Assembly: GCA_902793295.1 (NCBI GenBank) | Contig: CADBDA010000002.1 | Location: 186,001 to 250,000, forward strand | Direction of reading: 5' to 3' | Source of the DNA: an uncultured Bacteroidota bacterium | GTDB taxonomy: Bacteria > Bacteroidota > Bacteroidia > Bacteroidales > P3 | DNA length: 64,000 nt | Shown here: piece by piece, positions 25,681 through 34,783 of the stretch | Position numbering within the stretch: position 1 is the first letter of the stretch | How the letters are laid out: each line of letters begins with the position of its first letter | The notes under the pieces: model-generated | Seen by the model: the letters and a program-made list of their open reading frames with translations, nothing else | Databases searched by the model: none | Told to the model about the DNA's origin: nothing | Made by a program: the position numbers and the translations under genes

Positions 25681-26718
25681 TTATTTTTCGTAGATTTTCT
25701 GCCAGTTCTTGTATTCACGTTCACGCCAGGGACCGTTGTGGTACACATAGGAGGCGATGAGCGGAATGACCGTGGTGCCCTCGGCATAGACCATCTGCTG
25801 CAGCTCTTCGGACACTTTGCCCCACGAACCGGCTTCCAGCAGTGTGGAAGAAGAGCAGGCACCGTCACGCACATCGGCCACGGTTATTTGGATGGCGTAT
25901 TTGTGCATCGGCACTTCGTGACCCAGAATTTCAGCGCAAACCACGGTGTCCTGAGCAAAGTTTTTGGGCGTGCCGCCGCCAACCATGAACAGACCTGTTT
26001 CGGGAGCAGCCATCTTGATCTTGGTCAGTTCGATGAAATCGCACACCGAGTCGATGCTCAGATAGGGCTTGCCTTCTTTGGCACGTTCCCACTGGTGCTT
26101 GCCGATACCGAAACCGGCCGAGCTGTCGGAGAAAGCGGGACAGAAGATAGGTACGCCACACTCGTAGCAGGTCTGAATCAGACTGTCTTTTTTCACGCCG
26201 CGACCGTTGTGCAGCCACTTGCCAAGCTCGTAGATGAATTCGCGCGAGCTGTAGGGGCGTGCTTCCAGCATGTTGGCCAATTCGAAAGTGGCATTGTCAC
26301 ATGCTTGCAGCTCTTCCTCGTCGATAAATGTGTCGTAAATGCGGTCAATATAGAGCTCGCGGAGTTTGGTGTCGGGAATGACGTTCTCTTTGGTGCCGAT
26401 GTAATGTTTGAAACCCAAGGCTTCAAAAAGATCCATGTCTATGATGGAAGCACCGGTAGAAACAACCACATCGACCATCTTGTTGCGGACCATGTCGACA
26501 TAGACTTGCATACAGCCTGCTGCCGAAGTGGAACCGGCAATGGTGAGGATGTTGGTGCAATCTTTTTCAGCGCACATCTTCATAAGGATATCGGCGGCAC
26601 GGGCGGTGTCGCGCGAGGTGAAAGACATGCTGCGCATGGCGTCGATAAGTTCGGTGGAATCGTACTTTTTGATGTCAATGTGTTTGACTGTTTCTTTGAG
26701 AAGATCCTTCTTTTCCAT
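25681..26718 (-). CDS. deoxyhypusine synthase-like protein
   Basis: A 345-residue NAD-dependent aminobutyl-transfer enzyme of the deoxyhypusine synthase family. NILTIAGSTSAAGCMQVYVDMVRNK contains the NAD-contact region, followed by VSTGASIIDMDLFEALGFKHY and the C-terminal active site LLEAGSWGKV. The lysine of SWGK corresponds to the catalytic lysine of eukaryotic DHS. Bacteria lack eIF5A, and bacterial relatives are thought to make homospermidine or another polyamine, so a polyamine-synthase role is inferred. A consensus promoter lies directly upstream. The product is assigned to the family, not to a specific substrate. Confidence 0.86.
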   Translation of the reverse strand: MEKKDLLKETVKHIDIKKYDSTELIDAMRSMSFTSRDTARAADILMKMCAEKDCTNILTIAGSTSAAGCMQVYVDMVRNKMVDVVVSTGASIIDMDLFEALGFKHYIGTKENVIPDTKLRELYIDRIYDTFIDEEELQACDNATFELANMLEARPYSSREFIYELGKWLHNGRGVKKDSLIQTCYECGVPIFCPAFSDSSAGFGIGKHQWERAKEGKPYLSIDSVCDFIELTKIKMAAPETGLFMVGGGTPKNFAQDTVVCAEILGHEVPMHKYAIQITVADVRDGACSSSTLLEAGSWGKVSEELQQMVYAEGTTVIPLIASYVYHNGPWREREYKNWQKIYEK

Positions 26719-26784
26719 TTTGTATTATTTATTTATTATTGAATTACAAATATATATAATATTCAACTTGTTTTTTAGAAAATG

Positions 26785-26815
26785 CAAAGTTACGAAAAAA
26801 AGCCGAATGGACAAA
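26785..26815 (-). promoter_or_regulatory. Bacteroides-type promoter for the DHS-like/desulfidase pair
   Basis: TAACTTTG (26785-26792) and TTTG (26812-26815) on the minus strand are spaced by exactly 19 nt. The leader to the ATG at 26718 is about 60 nt. The site sits in the 126-nt gap downstream of dnaB. Confidence 0.75.
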
Positions 26816-26844
26816 AATAACTGATTTTTATGAATTAGGCTTCG

Positions 26845-28377
26845 TCAGAACATATCCTCGTTCTCATGGTTCATTTTAGAGTCGACAACAATCGACATGC
26901 CCTGTCCGGGACCTGCCTGGTCAAACGATTCGTTGGGGGCCAGCCCCGACGCCATGGTCACCCCGCCTTCGTAGTCGCGGTTTTCGAAACGGGCAAATTT
27001 GCTGACGAACTTCAGTCGCACTTCGCCCACCTCGCCGCTACGGTGCTTTGCAATGATGATGTCGGCCATACCGGCGGTGGATCCTTTGTCGTCCTCCATA
27101 ATCTGGTAGTATTCGGGACGGTAAATGAACATGACGATATCGGCATCCTGCTCGATGGCGCCCGATTCGCGGAGGTCGGACAGCTGAGGCTTTTTTGAAC
27201 CACCACGGGTCTCGACGGCGCGCGACAGCTGCGACAATGCCAACACGGGCACCTGCAACTCTTTGGAAAGAGCCTTCAGCTGCCGCGAAATCATGCTGAT
27301 TTCCTGCTCACGGTTGCCGTTGCGGGGCATGTCGTTGCCACCCTGCATCAGCTGTAAGTAGTCGATAAAGACCATCTGGATGTCATGTTGCTGTTTCAAA
27401 CGGCGGCACTTGGCACGGAGTTCGAAGATGGACAGCTGTGGTGTGTCGTCGATATAGATGGGCGCTTCGGTAAGCACCTGTGAACGAGTGTACAACTGGT
27501 TCTTTTCCCATTCGGGCAGTTTTTCGCCTTTTTTGAGTCGGTCGCCCGAAATGCCCGATTCGCTGCTTATCAGACGCATCACCAGCTCCACGGCCGTCAT
27601 TTCGAGTGAAAAAAATGCGATGGGTTTCTTCATGTCGACCGCAATGTTGCGGGCAATGGAAAGGGCAAATGCGGTCTTACCCATGGCCGGACGTGCGGCA
27701 AGGATAATCAGGGTGCCAGGTTGGAAACCGGCCGTCGTACGGTCCAGGTCGACAAATCCCGACGGCACGCCGCTGTAGGAACTGCCTTTGCTTTGGGCGG
27801 CTTCTATCTGCTCGTATGCGGTCTTCAACACATCGGGCATGTTGCGATATTCGGTATGGAAGTTTTTTTCGTCGATGTCCATCAACAGCTGCTCGGTCTT
27901 GTCCAGTAGGGTCAGCACGTCGGTGGTCTCGTCGTAAGCGTCAGTCAACGTCTGGGTGGCGATACGGATAATCTCGCGTTGGATGAATTTTTCAGACAGG
28001 ATGCGCGCGTGGAACTCTATATGGGCGGCGGAAACGACATGGTTGGACAGTTGGGAGATGTACATGCTGCCACCCACCTCGTCCAGACGTCCTTCCTTCA
28101 TCAGCTGCTGCGTCACTGTAAGCAGGTCGACGGGTTTCGACTGCTCGAAAAGCGTCAGAATGGCGTGGAAGATAATCTGATTTTCGGGACGGTAGAAGTA
28201 CTCCTCACGGAGCATCTGGATGATGTTGTTCAGCGCATTCTGATCGAGCATCATGGCGCCAAGAACAGCCTCCTCTAGCTCTACGGCTTGTGGAGGTGTT
28301 TTGCCGTTGAGCGAAAAGGCTTGGTCATAAGTTATTCTGTCTTTTCTTTTTGCAAGATTTTTTTGAGTCGTTTCCAT
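26845..28377 (-). CDS. dnaB: replicative DNA helicase DnaB
   Basis: A hexameric 5'-3' replication-fork helicase of 510 residues with no intein. The N-terminal primase-interaction domain begins at about residue 29 (PPQAVELEEAVLGAMMLD). The RecA-like motor shows Walker A in AARPAMGKTAFALS (about 221-234), SLEMTAVELVMR, Walker B in MVFIDYLQLM, the Gln sensor segment ALSQLSRAVETR, and SDLRESGAIEQDAD. A Gly/Asn-rich tail of about 40 residues ends the protein. It is a single gene with its own -7 box unusually close to the start codon. Confidence 0.97.
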   Translation of the reverse strand: METTQKNLAKRKDRITYDQAFSLNGKTPPQAVELEEAVLGAMMLDQNALNNIIQMLREEYFYRPENQIIFHAILTLFEQSKPVDLLTVTQQLMKEGRLDEVGGSMYISQLSNHVVSAAHIEFHARILSEKFIQREIIRIATQTLTDAYDETTDVLTLLDKTEQLLMDIDEKNFHTEYRNMPDVLKTAYEQIEAAQSKGSSYSGVPSGFVDLDRTTAGFQPGTLIILAARPAMGKTAFALSIARNIAVDMKKPIAFFSLEMTAVELVMRLISSESGISGDRLKKGEKLPEWEKNQLYTRSQVLTEAPIYIDDTPQLSIFELRAKCRRLKQQHDIQMVFIDYLQLMQGGNDMPRNGNREQEISMISRQLKALSKELQVPVLALSQLSRAVETRGGSKKPQLSDLRESGAIEQDADIVMFIYRPEYYQIMEDDKGSTAGMADIIIAKHRSGEVGEVRLKFVSKFARFENRDYEGGVTMASGLAPNESFDQAGPGQGMSIVVDSKMNHENEDMF

Positions 28378-28381
28378 GATG

Positions 28382-28389
28382 CAAAATTA
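28382..28389 (-). promoter_or_regulatory. -7 box abutting the dnaB start
   Basis: TAATTTTG on the minus strand lies only 4 nt upstream of the dnaB ATG (28377). Transcription would begin at or within a few bases of the start codon, giving a leaderless or near-leaderless mRNA. No TTTG is present at the expected -33 spacing, so the call is tentative. Confidence 0.35.
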
Positions 28390-28498
28390 CGTTTTTTTTA
28401 TTCAACACATGTTTTTTCAGACAATTTTTTTTCAACATGTGCGTTAGAGAGTATTGATTATCGTTCAAAAAATCTGTTAGGTTCACAAATATAGCCTC

Positions 28499-29239
28499 AT
28501 GAAATTAGTCACCCGACATTTACGACCCATTGTCGCACTCTTTATGACTGCCATACTCCTACCCTTCGCTGACCTGCAGGCTCAACGCCGCCATAAGCAG
28601 GTTTTCCGAGCCTATCCGGTGGTGGGCGCCACCGCTTCACAAATACGTGGCGACGAACTTCGAGGATTCAAAAAATGGGGCGTCACCGCAGGCGTTGGCA
28701 CCATACTTTCGCTCGACGACAAGGACCGATGGGACTTATCGATTGAGGCAGACTTCTCCCAACGAGGCGCTTTCAACAATACCATTGACCCCTACAGCCT
28801 CTTCGACTTCACTCTCAACTATGTGGATATCCCTGTCGCCGTCCATTTCACCGACCCATGGGGCGGCATCACTATCGGCGCAGGACTCACTTATAGCCGT
28901 TTGGTGCAACAGCCGCATGGCGAAATACGCTATACGCCTACCTATTTCGTGCCGGACACTTCGGACATGTCTTTTTTGAAGAACGACTTCGCCGCAGTCC
29001 TCGATCTTCGATTCCCCATCTGGAAAGGGCTCACTTTCAACGTTCGTTTCCAGCATTCCATCTTGCCCGTCAAGAAGAGTTGGACCTTCACCGAATACAA
29101 CCCGCTCTTTTCGGGCGGAAGCGACTCGTGGTCCAACGCGCTCTACAACTCCTCTGTCTCGGTCAGAATCTTGTATGTTTTTGGCGAACAAAAACATTAC
29201 AATAAATATAATAAGAAAAAACGCTATAAGAGACGCTAG
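28499..29239 (+). CDS. outer-membrane beta-barrel protein
   Basis: A 246-residue exported protein with a signal peptide ending LQAQ (about 26-29). An eight-stranded-barrel-like body follows with alternating aromatic/hydrophobic strands (DLSIEADFSQRGAF, LNYVDIPVAVHF, ITIGAGLTYSRLV, LTFNVRFQHSILP). It resembles the porin-family outer-membrane barrel group (PF13568 type) abundant in Bacteroidota. The C-terminus is strongly basic (KYNKKKRYKRR), unusual after the final strand. It stands between dnaB (divergent) and coaD, 50 nt upstream of the latter. Confidence 0.78.
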   Translation: MKLVTRHLRPIVALFMTAILLPFADLQAQRRHKQVFRAYPVVGATASQIRGDELRGFKKWGVTAGVGTILSLDDKDRWDLSIEADFSQRGAFNNTIDPYSLFDFTLNYVDIPVAVHFTDPWGGITIGAGLTYSRLVQQPHGEIRYTPTYFVPDTSDMSFLKNDFAAVLDLRFPIWKGLTFNVRFQHSILPVKKSWTFTEYNPLFSGGSDSWSNALYNSSVSVRILYVFGEQKHYNKYNKKKRYKRR

Positions 29240-29289
29240 CCTCTGTGCAAGTTCCGCCTGTCTTGTAGCATCACAACCAATCGATTGTC

Positions 29290-29733
29290 ATGGAACGAAT
29301 AGCATTGTTTCCCGGGTCGTTCGACCCGATGACCACCGGACATCTGGCATTGCTGCAACGTGCGATGCCGCTGTTCGACAAAATCATTGTGGCCGTTGGC
29401 ATCAACAAGGACAAGCGGAACGCCTATCCGCTCGACGAGCGGCTGCAACGCATCCGAATGGCCGTCAACAATATGCCGAATGTGGAGGTGGCCACCTATG
29501 AGTCGCTCACAACCGACTTCTGCCATGAGTGCGGTGCCCGCTTCATTTTGCGTGGCGTGCGTTCATTGTCCGACTATGAGTACGAACGCAACATTGCCGA
29601 CATCAACCGCACCATTGCTCCCGACATCGAAACCGTATTCCTCTTCGCCGACCCTGCCCATGCGATGATCAGCAGCTCCATGATTCGCGAACTTCGCGCA
29701 TTTGGCAAGGATGTCAGCGATTTCCTGGCCTGA
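29290..29733 (+). CDS. coaD: phosphopantetheine adenylyltransferase
   Basis: CoaD catalyses the penultimate step of coenzyme A synthesis, ATP plus 4'-phosphopantetheine to dephospho-CoA. The 147-residue length is slightly shorter than the usual 155-165. LFPGSFDPMTTGHL (5-18) holds the nucleotidyltransferase TxGH motif, ILRGVRSLSDYEYE (about 83-96) is the substrate loop, and ISSSMIREL (about 126-134) is the ISSTxxR-type motif. recG begins 37 nt downstream of its stop. Confidence 0.96.
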   Translation: MERIALFPGSFDPMTTGHLALLQRAMPLFDKIIVAVGINKDKRNAYPLDERLQRIRMAVNNMPNVEVATYESLTTDFCHECGARFILRGVRSLSDYEYERNIADINRTIAPDIETVFLFADPAHAMISSSMIRELRAFGKDVSDFLA

Positions 29734-29770
29734 TAAAATCCAAGTCAATTCTTCGATCCTCACCCTGACA

Positions 29771-31864
29771 ATGCTCTTCCTCGACACCCCCATCGAATTC
29801 CTTAAAGGCGTAGGTCCTGCTCGAGCCCAGTTGCTGCAACGCGAGCTGGACATCTTTACGTATGGGGATTTCTTGGAGCATTTCCCCTATCGTTACATCG
29901 ACCGTTCCCAGATTTCCACCATCCGTGATATGAATATCGACGAGCCTTACGTGGTGCTACGTGGTAAAATCGACGAAATGCATACCATTACCACTGGAAA
30001 GACCACCCGACTTTCGGCTCGGCTCAGCGATGCAACCGGGGCCTTGGAATTGGTGTGGTTTCAGGGCATCAAGTGGATTAAGGAGTCGCTGAAAAGCGAT
30101 GTGGAGTATATTGTGATGGGCAAGCCTGCCGTCTTCAATGGTCACATCAATATCGCCCATCCGGACTTGGAAAGAGCCGATCGCGAAAGTGCCACTTCAA
30201 AGAAATATATCCCCGTTTATTCGTCGACCGAGAAGCTGAAATCGAAGGGTCTGAATTCAAAGGGAATAGCAAAACTGATGGAGCAACTGCTCTATCTGGC
30301 CAAGGACAAGGTTCCCGAAACACTTCCCGTCGACCTGATTCGCAAATACAAACTTCCTTCGCGTGCCAACGCCATCGAAGTGATCCATTTCCCCCGCAAC
30401 GCCCACGATATCGCCCTCTCCATGCAGCGCATGAAGTTCGAAGAACTATTCTTCCTTCAATTGGACTACCAATATGCCAAACACGACCGTCAACGGCGTA
30501 CAGACGGATACCTTTTTCCAGTGGTGGGCGATCATTTCAACCGATTCTATAACGAACGGCTCACCTTTTCGCTGACCAATGCGCAAAAAAGGGTGGTGAA
30601 AGAGATTCGCAATGACATGAAGAGCGGCCATCAGATGAACAGGCTGCTTCAGGGCGACGTGGGCAGTGGCAAAACGCTGGTAGCGCTGCTTTGCATGCTG
30701 ATAGCCGTCGACAACGGCTTCCAGGCCTGCATGATGGCACCGACCGAGATTTTGGCCACCCAACATTACCTCAACATCGCAAAGATGCTTGAGGGTTTGG
30801 GCGTCAGCGTGGAATTGCTCACGGGTTCGGTCAAGCCGGCGGCAAAAAGAAAGATCAAAGAGCGTCTTCAGCGGGGCGAGATCGACCTCCTCATCGGCAC
30901 TCATGCCGTCATCGAAAAAGATGTGCAGTTCAAAAATCTGGGTTTTGTGGTGATTGACGAACAGCATCGCTTCGGTGTGGAACAGCGTTCCAAATTATGG
31001 ACCAAAAATGTCCGTCCGCCACATGTGCTGGTCATGACCGCCACGCCGATCCCACGCACATTGGCCATGACCCTTTATGGCGACTTGGATTGTTCCGTCA
31101 TCGACGAATTGCCGCCGGGTCGAAAGGCGGTCAAAACCATACACAGCACCGACGCCCAACGGCTTAAGGTGTTTGCATTCATGCACAACGAGATTGCCAA
31201 GGGTAGGCAGATCTATGTGGTCTATCCGCTTATCGAAGAGTCTTCATCGCTCGATTTGAAGGACTTGATGGACGGCTACGAGAGTATCGTTCGAGAGTTT
31301 CCCTTGCCGCAGTACCAGATCAGCATCGTTCATGGTCAAATGGACAGTGCGGCCAAAGACTATGAGATGAACCGGTTCAAGATCGGACAAACACAGATAA
31401 TGGTCAGTACCACAGTGATTGAGGTGGGTGTGGATGTGCCCAACGCCACAGTGATGGTCATCGAAAATGCCGAACGATTCGGACTGTCACAATTGCACCA
31501 GTTGCGCGGTCGTGTGGGCCGTGGTGGCGAACAGTCCTATTGCATTTTGATGACTGGCAACAAATTGTCCAATAGCGGTCGAGAACGCATCAACACCATG
31601 GTGGCCACAACCGACGGCTTCCGCATTGCCGAAGCCGACCTGAAACTGCGAGGTCCGGGCGACCTTCAAGGGCTTCAGCAGAGCGGCATTTTGCAATTGA
31701 AGCTGGCTGACATCGTCAACGACGAACCTATAGTGCGAGCTGCTCGCCAAAGCGTGCAGGAAATTCTGGAAAAAGACCCCGATCTGTCACAAATCGAACA
31801 CGGGTGCCTGCGGCTCTACCTCAACAGGAACAAGCGGGGTTTCGCGTGGGGTAAAATAAGTTGA
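29771..31864 (+). CDS. recG: ATP-dependent DNA helicase RecG
   Basis: A 697-residue branch-migrating helicase that remodels stalled forks and Holliday junctions. An N-terminal OB/wedge domain (about 1-250) precedes a superfamily-2 motor: QGDVGSGKTLVA (Walker A), VIDEQHRFGVEQR (DExH motif), TATPIPRTLAM, and motifs V-VI in STTVIEVGVDVP and QLRGRVGRG. A C-terminal RecG-specific region ends with RGFAWGKIS. I chose ATG 29771 (MLFLDTPIEFLKGVG); the frame extends upstream only from a TTG inside coaD. Confidence 0.96.
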   Translation: MLFLDTPIEFLKGVGPARAQLLQRELDIFTYGDFLEHFPYRYIDRSQISTIRDMNIDEPYVVLRGKIDEMHTITTGKTTRLSARLSDATGALELVWFQGIKWIKESLKSDVEYIVMGKPAVFNGHINIAHPDLERADRESATSKKYIPVYSSTEKLKSKGLNSKGIAKLMEQLLYLAKDKVPETLPVDLIRKYKLPSRANAIEVIHFPRNAHDIALSMQRMKFEELFFLQLDYQYAKHDRQRRTDGYLFPVVGDHFNRFYNERLTFSLTNAQKRVVKEIRNDMKSGHQMNRLLQGDVGSGKTLVALLCMLIAVDNGFQACMMAPTEILATQHYLNIAKMLEGLGVSVELLTGSVKPAAKRKIKERLQRGEIDLLIGTHAVIEKDVQFKNLGFVVIDEQHRFGVEQRSKLWTKNVRPPHVLVMTATPIPRTLAMTLYGDLDCSVIDELPPGRKAVKTIHSTDAQRLKVFAFMHNEIAKGRQIYVVYPLIEESSSLDLKDLMDGYESIVREFPLPQYQISIVHGQMDSAAKDYEMNRFKIGQTQIMVSTTVIEVGVDVPNATVMVIENAERFGLSQLHQLRGRVGRGGEQSYCILMTGNKLSNSGRERINTMVATTDGFRIAEADLKLRGPGDLQGLQQSGILQLKLADIVNDEPIVRAARQSVQEILEKDPDLSQIEHGCLRLYLNRNKRGFAWGKIS

Positions 31865-31894
31865 TTTCTAAACGATTCAAAATATAATATCAAG

Positions 31895-33049
31895 ATGCGA
31901 AAACAATTATTTCTTCTGCTGTTGTTTGCCGGATTGAACGGCGTTACATGGGGCCAGACCGAATCGCTGGTCGAAAAAGGCCGCAAAGCAGAGAAATTGG
32001 GCTTGCCCGATAGGGCGCTGAACTACTATAATCAGGCCATAGCTGACAATCCTGACGATGCTGAACCATATATCTGTCTGGGTCGGCTGAAGGAGAAGCA
32101 GACTTACTACGATGAAGCTATCGCCGCCTACCGTCAGGCAATTCAAATTGACGCAGAAAGTGCTGAGGCTCATGAGCATCTCGTCGCATGCTATGTCGAC
32201 AAAGGGGATTTCGATGGTTCCGCCAGCGGACATTTCGACGGCATTGAGGCACTCATCGGCATGACCGAGCGTGCCATCGAACTCAACCCGCAAAGCACCT
32301 CGGCCCATTGTACCATGGCGCTCATTTTCAATCACCAGAAAAACTATACGAATGCACTTCATTGGGCCAAGAAGGCCCTCGCCATCGACGAACGCTCGCC
32401 TCGTGTCCACAACACCCTCGGGGTCATCTACTACCATCGGGGCAACGATAACGAAGCATTGTCTGAATTTCGCAAAACGCTGAGCTATGACCCTGACAAT
32501 GTGGATGCCTATTTCAACCTGGGTGTCATGTACACCAACAAAAACAACTATGAAACAGCCATCACTTATCTGAAAAAAGGTTTGCAGCGCGACAACAAGT
32601 CCATCAAGTTGTTTTACTTTTTGGGCATTGCCTATATTCAGCGTGGTGACGACAACAAAGCTGTGCAGTGTTACCAGACGATTCTTGAAATCGACAGTAT
32701 GTACACACCGGCCTACAATCGGCTGGGCTATATCTATGGCAGAAAGGGTAACTATGACGAGGCGGTCGCCTATCACCAGAAGGCGTCGCGAATCAACCCG
32801 AACAATGCCGAATCGTTCAAATGCCTCGGGCAGGTATATACCGACAAGGGCGACTATGTCAAAGCGCTTCGCAGCTATCAGAAGGCTGTCGCCATCAACG
32901 ACAAAGACCATGAGACCTACTGTCTGATTGCCAAACTTTATGCAAAGCAAGGCAATAGTGCCCGCGAAACGGCTAGTTACAAAAAAGCGGCCAAATTGGG
33001 CAACAAGGAGGCTCAGGCTTGGATGGTGTCGAAGGGAATGGCATGGTGA
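31895..33049 (+). CDS. exported TPR protein
   Basis: A 384-residue protein with a signal peptide ending TWGQ (about 18-21), then about nine consecutive tetratricopeptide repeats through to the C-terminus (for example PDDAEPYICLGRLKEKQTYY, VDAYFNLGVMYTNKNNYETA, AESFKCLGQVYTDKGDYVKA). It probably forms a superhelical protein-protein scaffold in the periplasm. The last units (SARETASYKKAAKLGNKEAQAWM) resemble a Sel1-like repeat. It is 30 nt downstream of recG. The partner is unknown. Confidence 0.82.
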   Translation: MRKQLFLLLLFAGLNGVTWGQTESLVEKGRKAEKLGLPDRALNYYNQAIADNPDDAEPYICLGRLKEKQTYYDEAIAAYRQAIQIDAESAEAHEHLVACYVDKGDFDGSASGHFDGIEALIGMTERAIELNPQSTSAHCTMALIFNHQKNYTNALHWAKKALAIDERSPRVHNTLGVIYYHRGNDNEALSEFRKTLSYDPDNVDAYFNLGVMYTNKNNYETAITYLKKGLQRDNKSIKLFYFLGIAYIQRGDDNKAVQCYQTILEIDSMYTPAYNRLGYIYGRKGNYDEAVAYHQKASRINPNNAESFKCLGQVYTDKGDYVKALRSYQKAVAINDKDHETYCLIAKLYAKQGNSARETASYKKAAKLGNKEAQAWMVSKGMAW

Positions 33050-33135
33050 CATGTCGGCAAACGGATGTCTAAACAATTGCTAATTTCTTGTTGATAAATT
33101 TTTTAAAGAGTTCTGAACGGCGATACAAAAAAGTG

Positions 33136-33143
33136 TATTTTTG
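33136..33143 (+). promoter_or_regulatory. -7 box upstream of the DHH phosphoesterase gene
   Basis: TATTTTTG matches TAnnTTTG and lies 24 nt before the ATG at 33168. No TTTG is seen at the ideal -33 position. It would start a run continuing through the two FKBP lipoproteins. Confidence 0.4.
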
Positions 33144-33167
33144 TATGTTGTAGAACATTATATAAAA

Positions 33168-34214
33168 ATGCCGTTGACTCTTGACAATGAACTTCTTGAG
33201 AGCGTTGCCCATCATTTGGACAAGGCGCAAAATATCGTGATTCTTTCCCACATGAATCCCGACGGCGATGCTGTGGGTTCCGTGTTGGCTTGTTATCATT
33301 GGTTGACCGCCTCTTTTTTTGCGGGACGGCCGCAACCACAAATCCATTTGATGCTGCCTCACCCCTGCCCTGTCTCCGAACGCTACCTTCCTGGCAGCGA
33401 ACTGTTGCTGGATGCCGTGAATAATGGCTCCCAATGCGAACAATTGTTACGGGATGCGGATCTGATTTTGGGCGTGGATTTTAACAATGCGTCACGTGTG
33501 CTGCCTCTCGATACGGCATTGCGCGAAAGCAAGGCGGTGAAACTGATTGTGGATCACCACCACAATCAGGACAACGAACTCTTTAATCATGTCATTGCCG
33601 TACCCGACCTCTCTTCCACTTGCGAATTGCTCTATTGGGTTTTTTCACAGATTATTAGCGACAGTTCGGTGACTGACAATGTGGCGCGTTGCCTCTATCA
33701 TGGAATCAACACCGATACGGGTTGTTTCGCCTATGCCTGCGAAGATGCATCTCTTTATGAGGCCACCGCGGTGCTGATGCAACATCCGCTCAATGCCGCC
33801 GATGTGCACAACAGGTTGTTCAACAACTATTCCGTCCGAAAAATGCGCATTCTGGCCTTCCTGCTCAGCCAGCGGCTCAAAATCTTCGAAGCCGACCATT
33901 TTGCCTATTTTTATCTCAATGCTGCCGACCTGAAGCAGTTGGAAGGATCGGCTGAGGATTTGGAGGGTATCGTCAATTACACGTTGATGATGGAGCCGGT
34001 ACATGTGGGCGCTTTTGTGAAAGAAACGGATGGCAAGGTCCGTCTGTCGCTTCGTTCAAAATATGATTTCGACGTCAACGATTTCGCTCGGCGCCATTTT
34101 AACGGCGGCGGTCATACCAAAGCGGCTGGCGCAACCTCTCCTTTCGATTTCGACACCACGGTGAAGGTCTTGGAGACTAATATGTTGAACGAACTAAAAA
34201 TACATTTGCAATGA
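33168..34214 (+). CDS. DHH-family phosphoesterase (NrnA-like)
   Basis: A 348-residue DHH/DHHA1 phosphoesterase resembling NrnA nanoRNase / pAp phosphatase. The metal motifs are SHMNPDGDAVGS (motif I), VDFNNASR, VDHHHNQDN (the DHH motif) and GINTDTGCFAY, with the C-terminal substrate motif GGGHTKAAGA. It probably degrades short oligoribonucleotides or pAp. ATG 33168 is chosen; a TTG nine codons earlier falls inside the promoter box. It overlaps the next gene by 4 nt. The same order, phosphoesterase then PPIase lipoprotein, occurs beside gldI in gliding Bacteroidota. Confidence 0.9.
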   Translation: MPLTLDNELLESVAHHLDKAQNIVILSHMNPDGDAVGSVLACYHWLTASFFAGRPQPQIHLMLPHPCPVSERYLPGSELLLDAVNNGSQCEQLLRDADLILGVDFNNASRVLPLDTALRESKAVKLIVDHHHNQDNELFNHVIAVPDLSSTCELLYWVFSQIISDSSVTDNVARCLYHGINTDTGCFAYACEDASLYEATAVLMQHPLNAADVHNRLFNNYSVRKMRILAFLLSQRLKIFEADHFAYFYLNAADLKQLEGSAEDLEGIVNYTLMMEPVHVGAFVKETDGKVRLSLRSKYDFDVNDFARRHFNGGGHTKAAGATSPFDFDTTVKVLETNMLNELKIHLQ

Positions 34215-34738
34215 AACGCTACGGAGTGCATATTTCCCTTTGGGCTTTCATGCTGCTGGCGACGGCTTGTCACAATGATCCGCCGGTGGTTATGCCGCAA
34301 GGCAAAAACACAACCGATCTGCGTCAGAACATGATCAACGCCAACCGCACCATCGCCCGTTCCGAAGAGACTTCCATCGACGAATACGTCGCCCGTCGCG
34401 GATGGAAAATGGCCAAGACTGGAAGCGGTGTCCGCCTGTGGGAATACGAGGTTGGACAGGGCCCTCAAGTGGCATACGAGGATAGCGTCCACATCGTTTA
34501 CGATGTCGAGGCCATCAACGGTACGCCGCTCTATAAAGGAGTGCGCGAGGACTACGTAGCCGGACGCCGACAAGAGATGGTGGGACTCGACGAGGCGGTG
34601 TTGCGTCTGCACCATGGCAGTCGCGCCAAAGTGATTCTGCCGTCCAATTTGGGGTACGGCATTGGGGGCGACGGCGACCGCATTCCGCAAAGCACCATCC
34701 TAGTAATTGACTTGACAATAATGGACAAACACAAATAA
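34211..34738 (+). CDS. FKBP-type peptidyl-prolyl isomerase lipoprotein (GldI-like)
   Basis: A 175-residue lipoprotein with lipobox LATAC (about 16-20) and one FKBP domain (about 80-172): VHIVYDVEAINGTPLYKG, VGLDEAVLRLHHGSRAKVILPSNLGYG and QSTILVIDLTIMD. It would catalyse proline isomerisation of periplasmic or outer-membrane proteins. Position and architecture resemble GldI, but the protein is not diagnostic on its own. The start codon overlaps the upstream stop (ATGA). Confidence 0.82.
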   Translation: MKRYGVHISLWAFMLLATACHNDPPVVMPQGKNTTDLRQNMINANRTIARSEETSIDEYVARRGWKMAKTGSGVRLWEYEVGQGPQVAYEDSVHIVYDVEAINGTPLYKGVREDYVAGRRQEMVGLDEAVLRLHHGSRAKVILPSNLGYGIGGDGDRIPQSTILVIDLTIMDKHK

Positions 34739-34783
34739 GTCAAATAATTAATAAAAAAACGATCAATATTAAATTTCAAAAAA

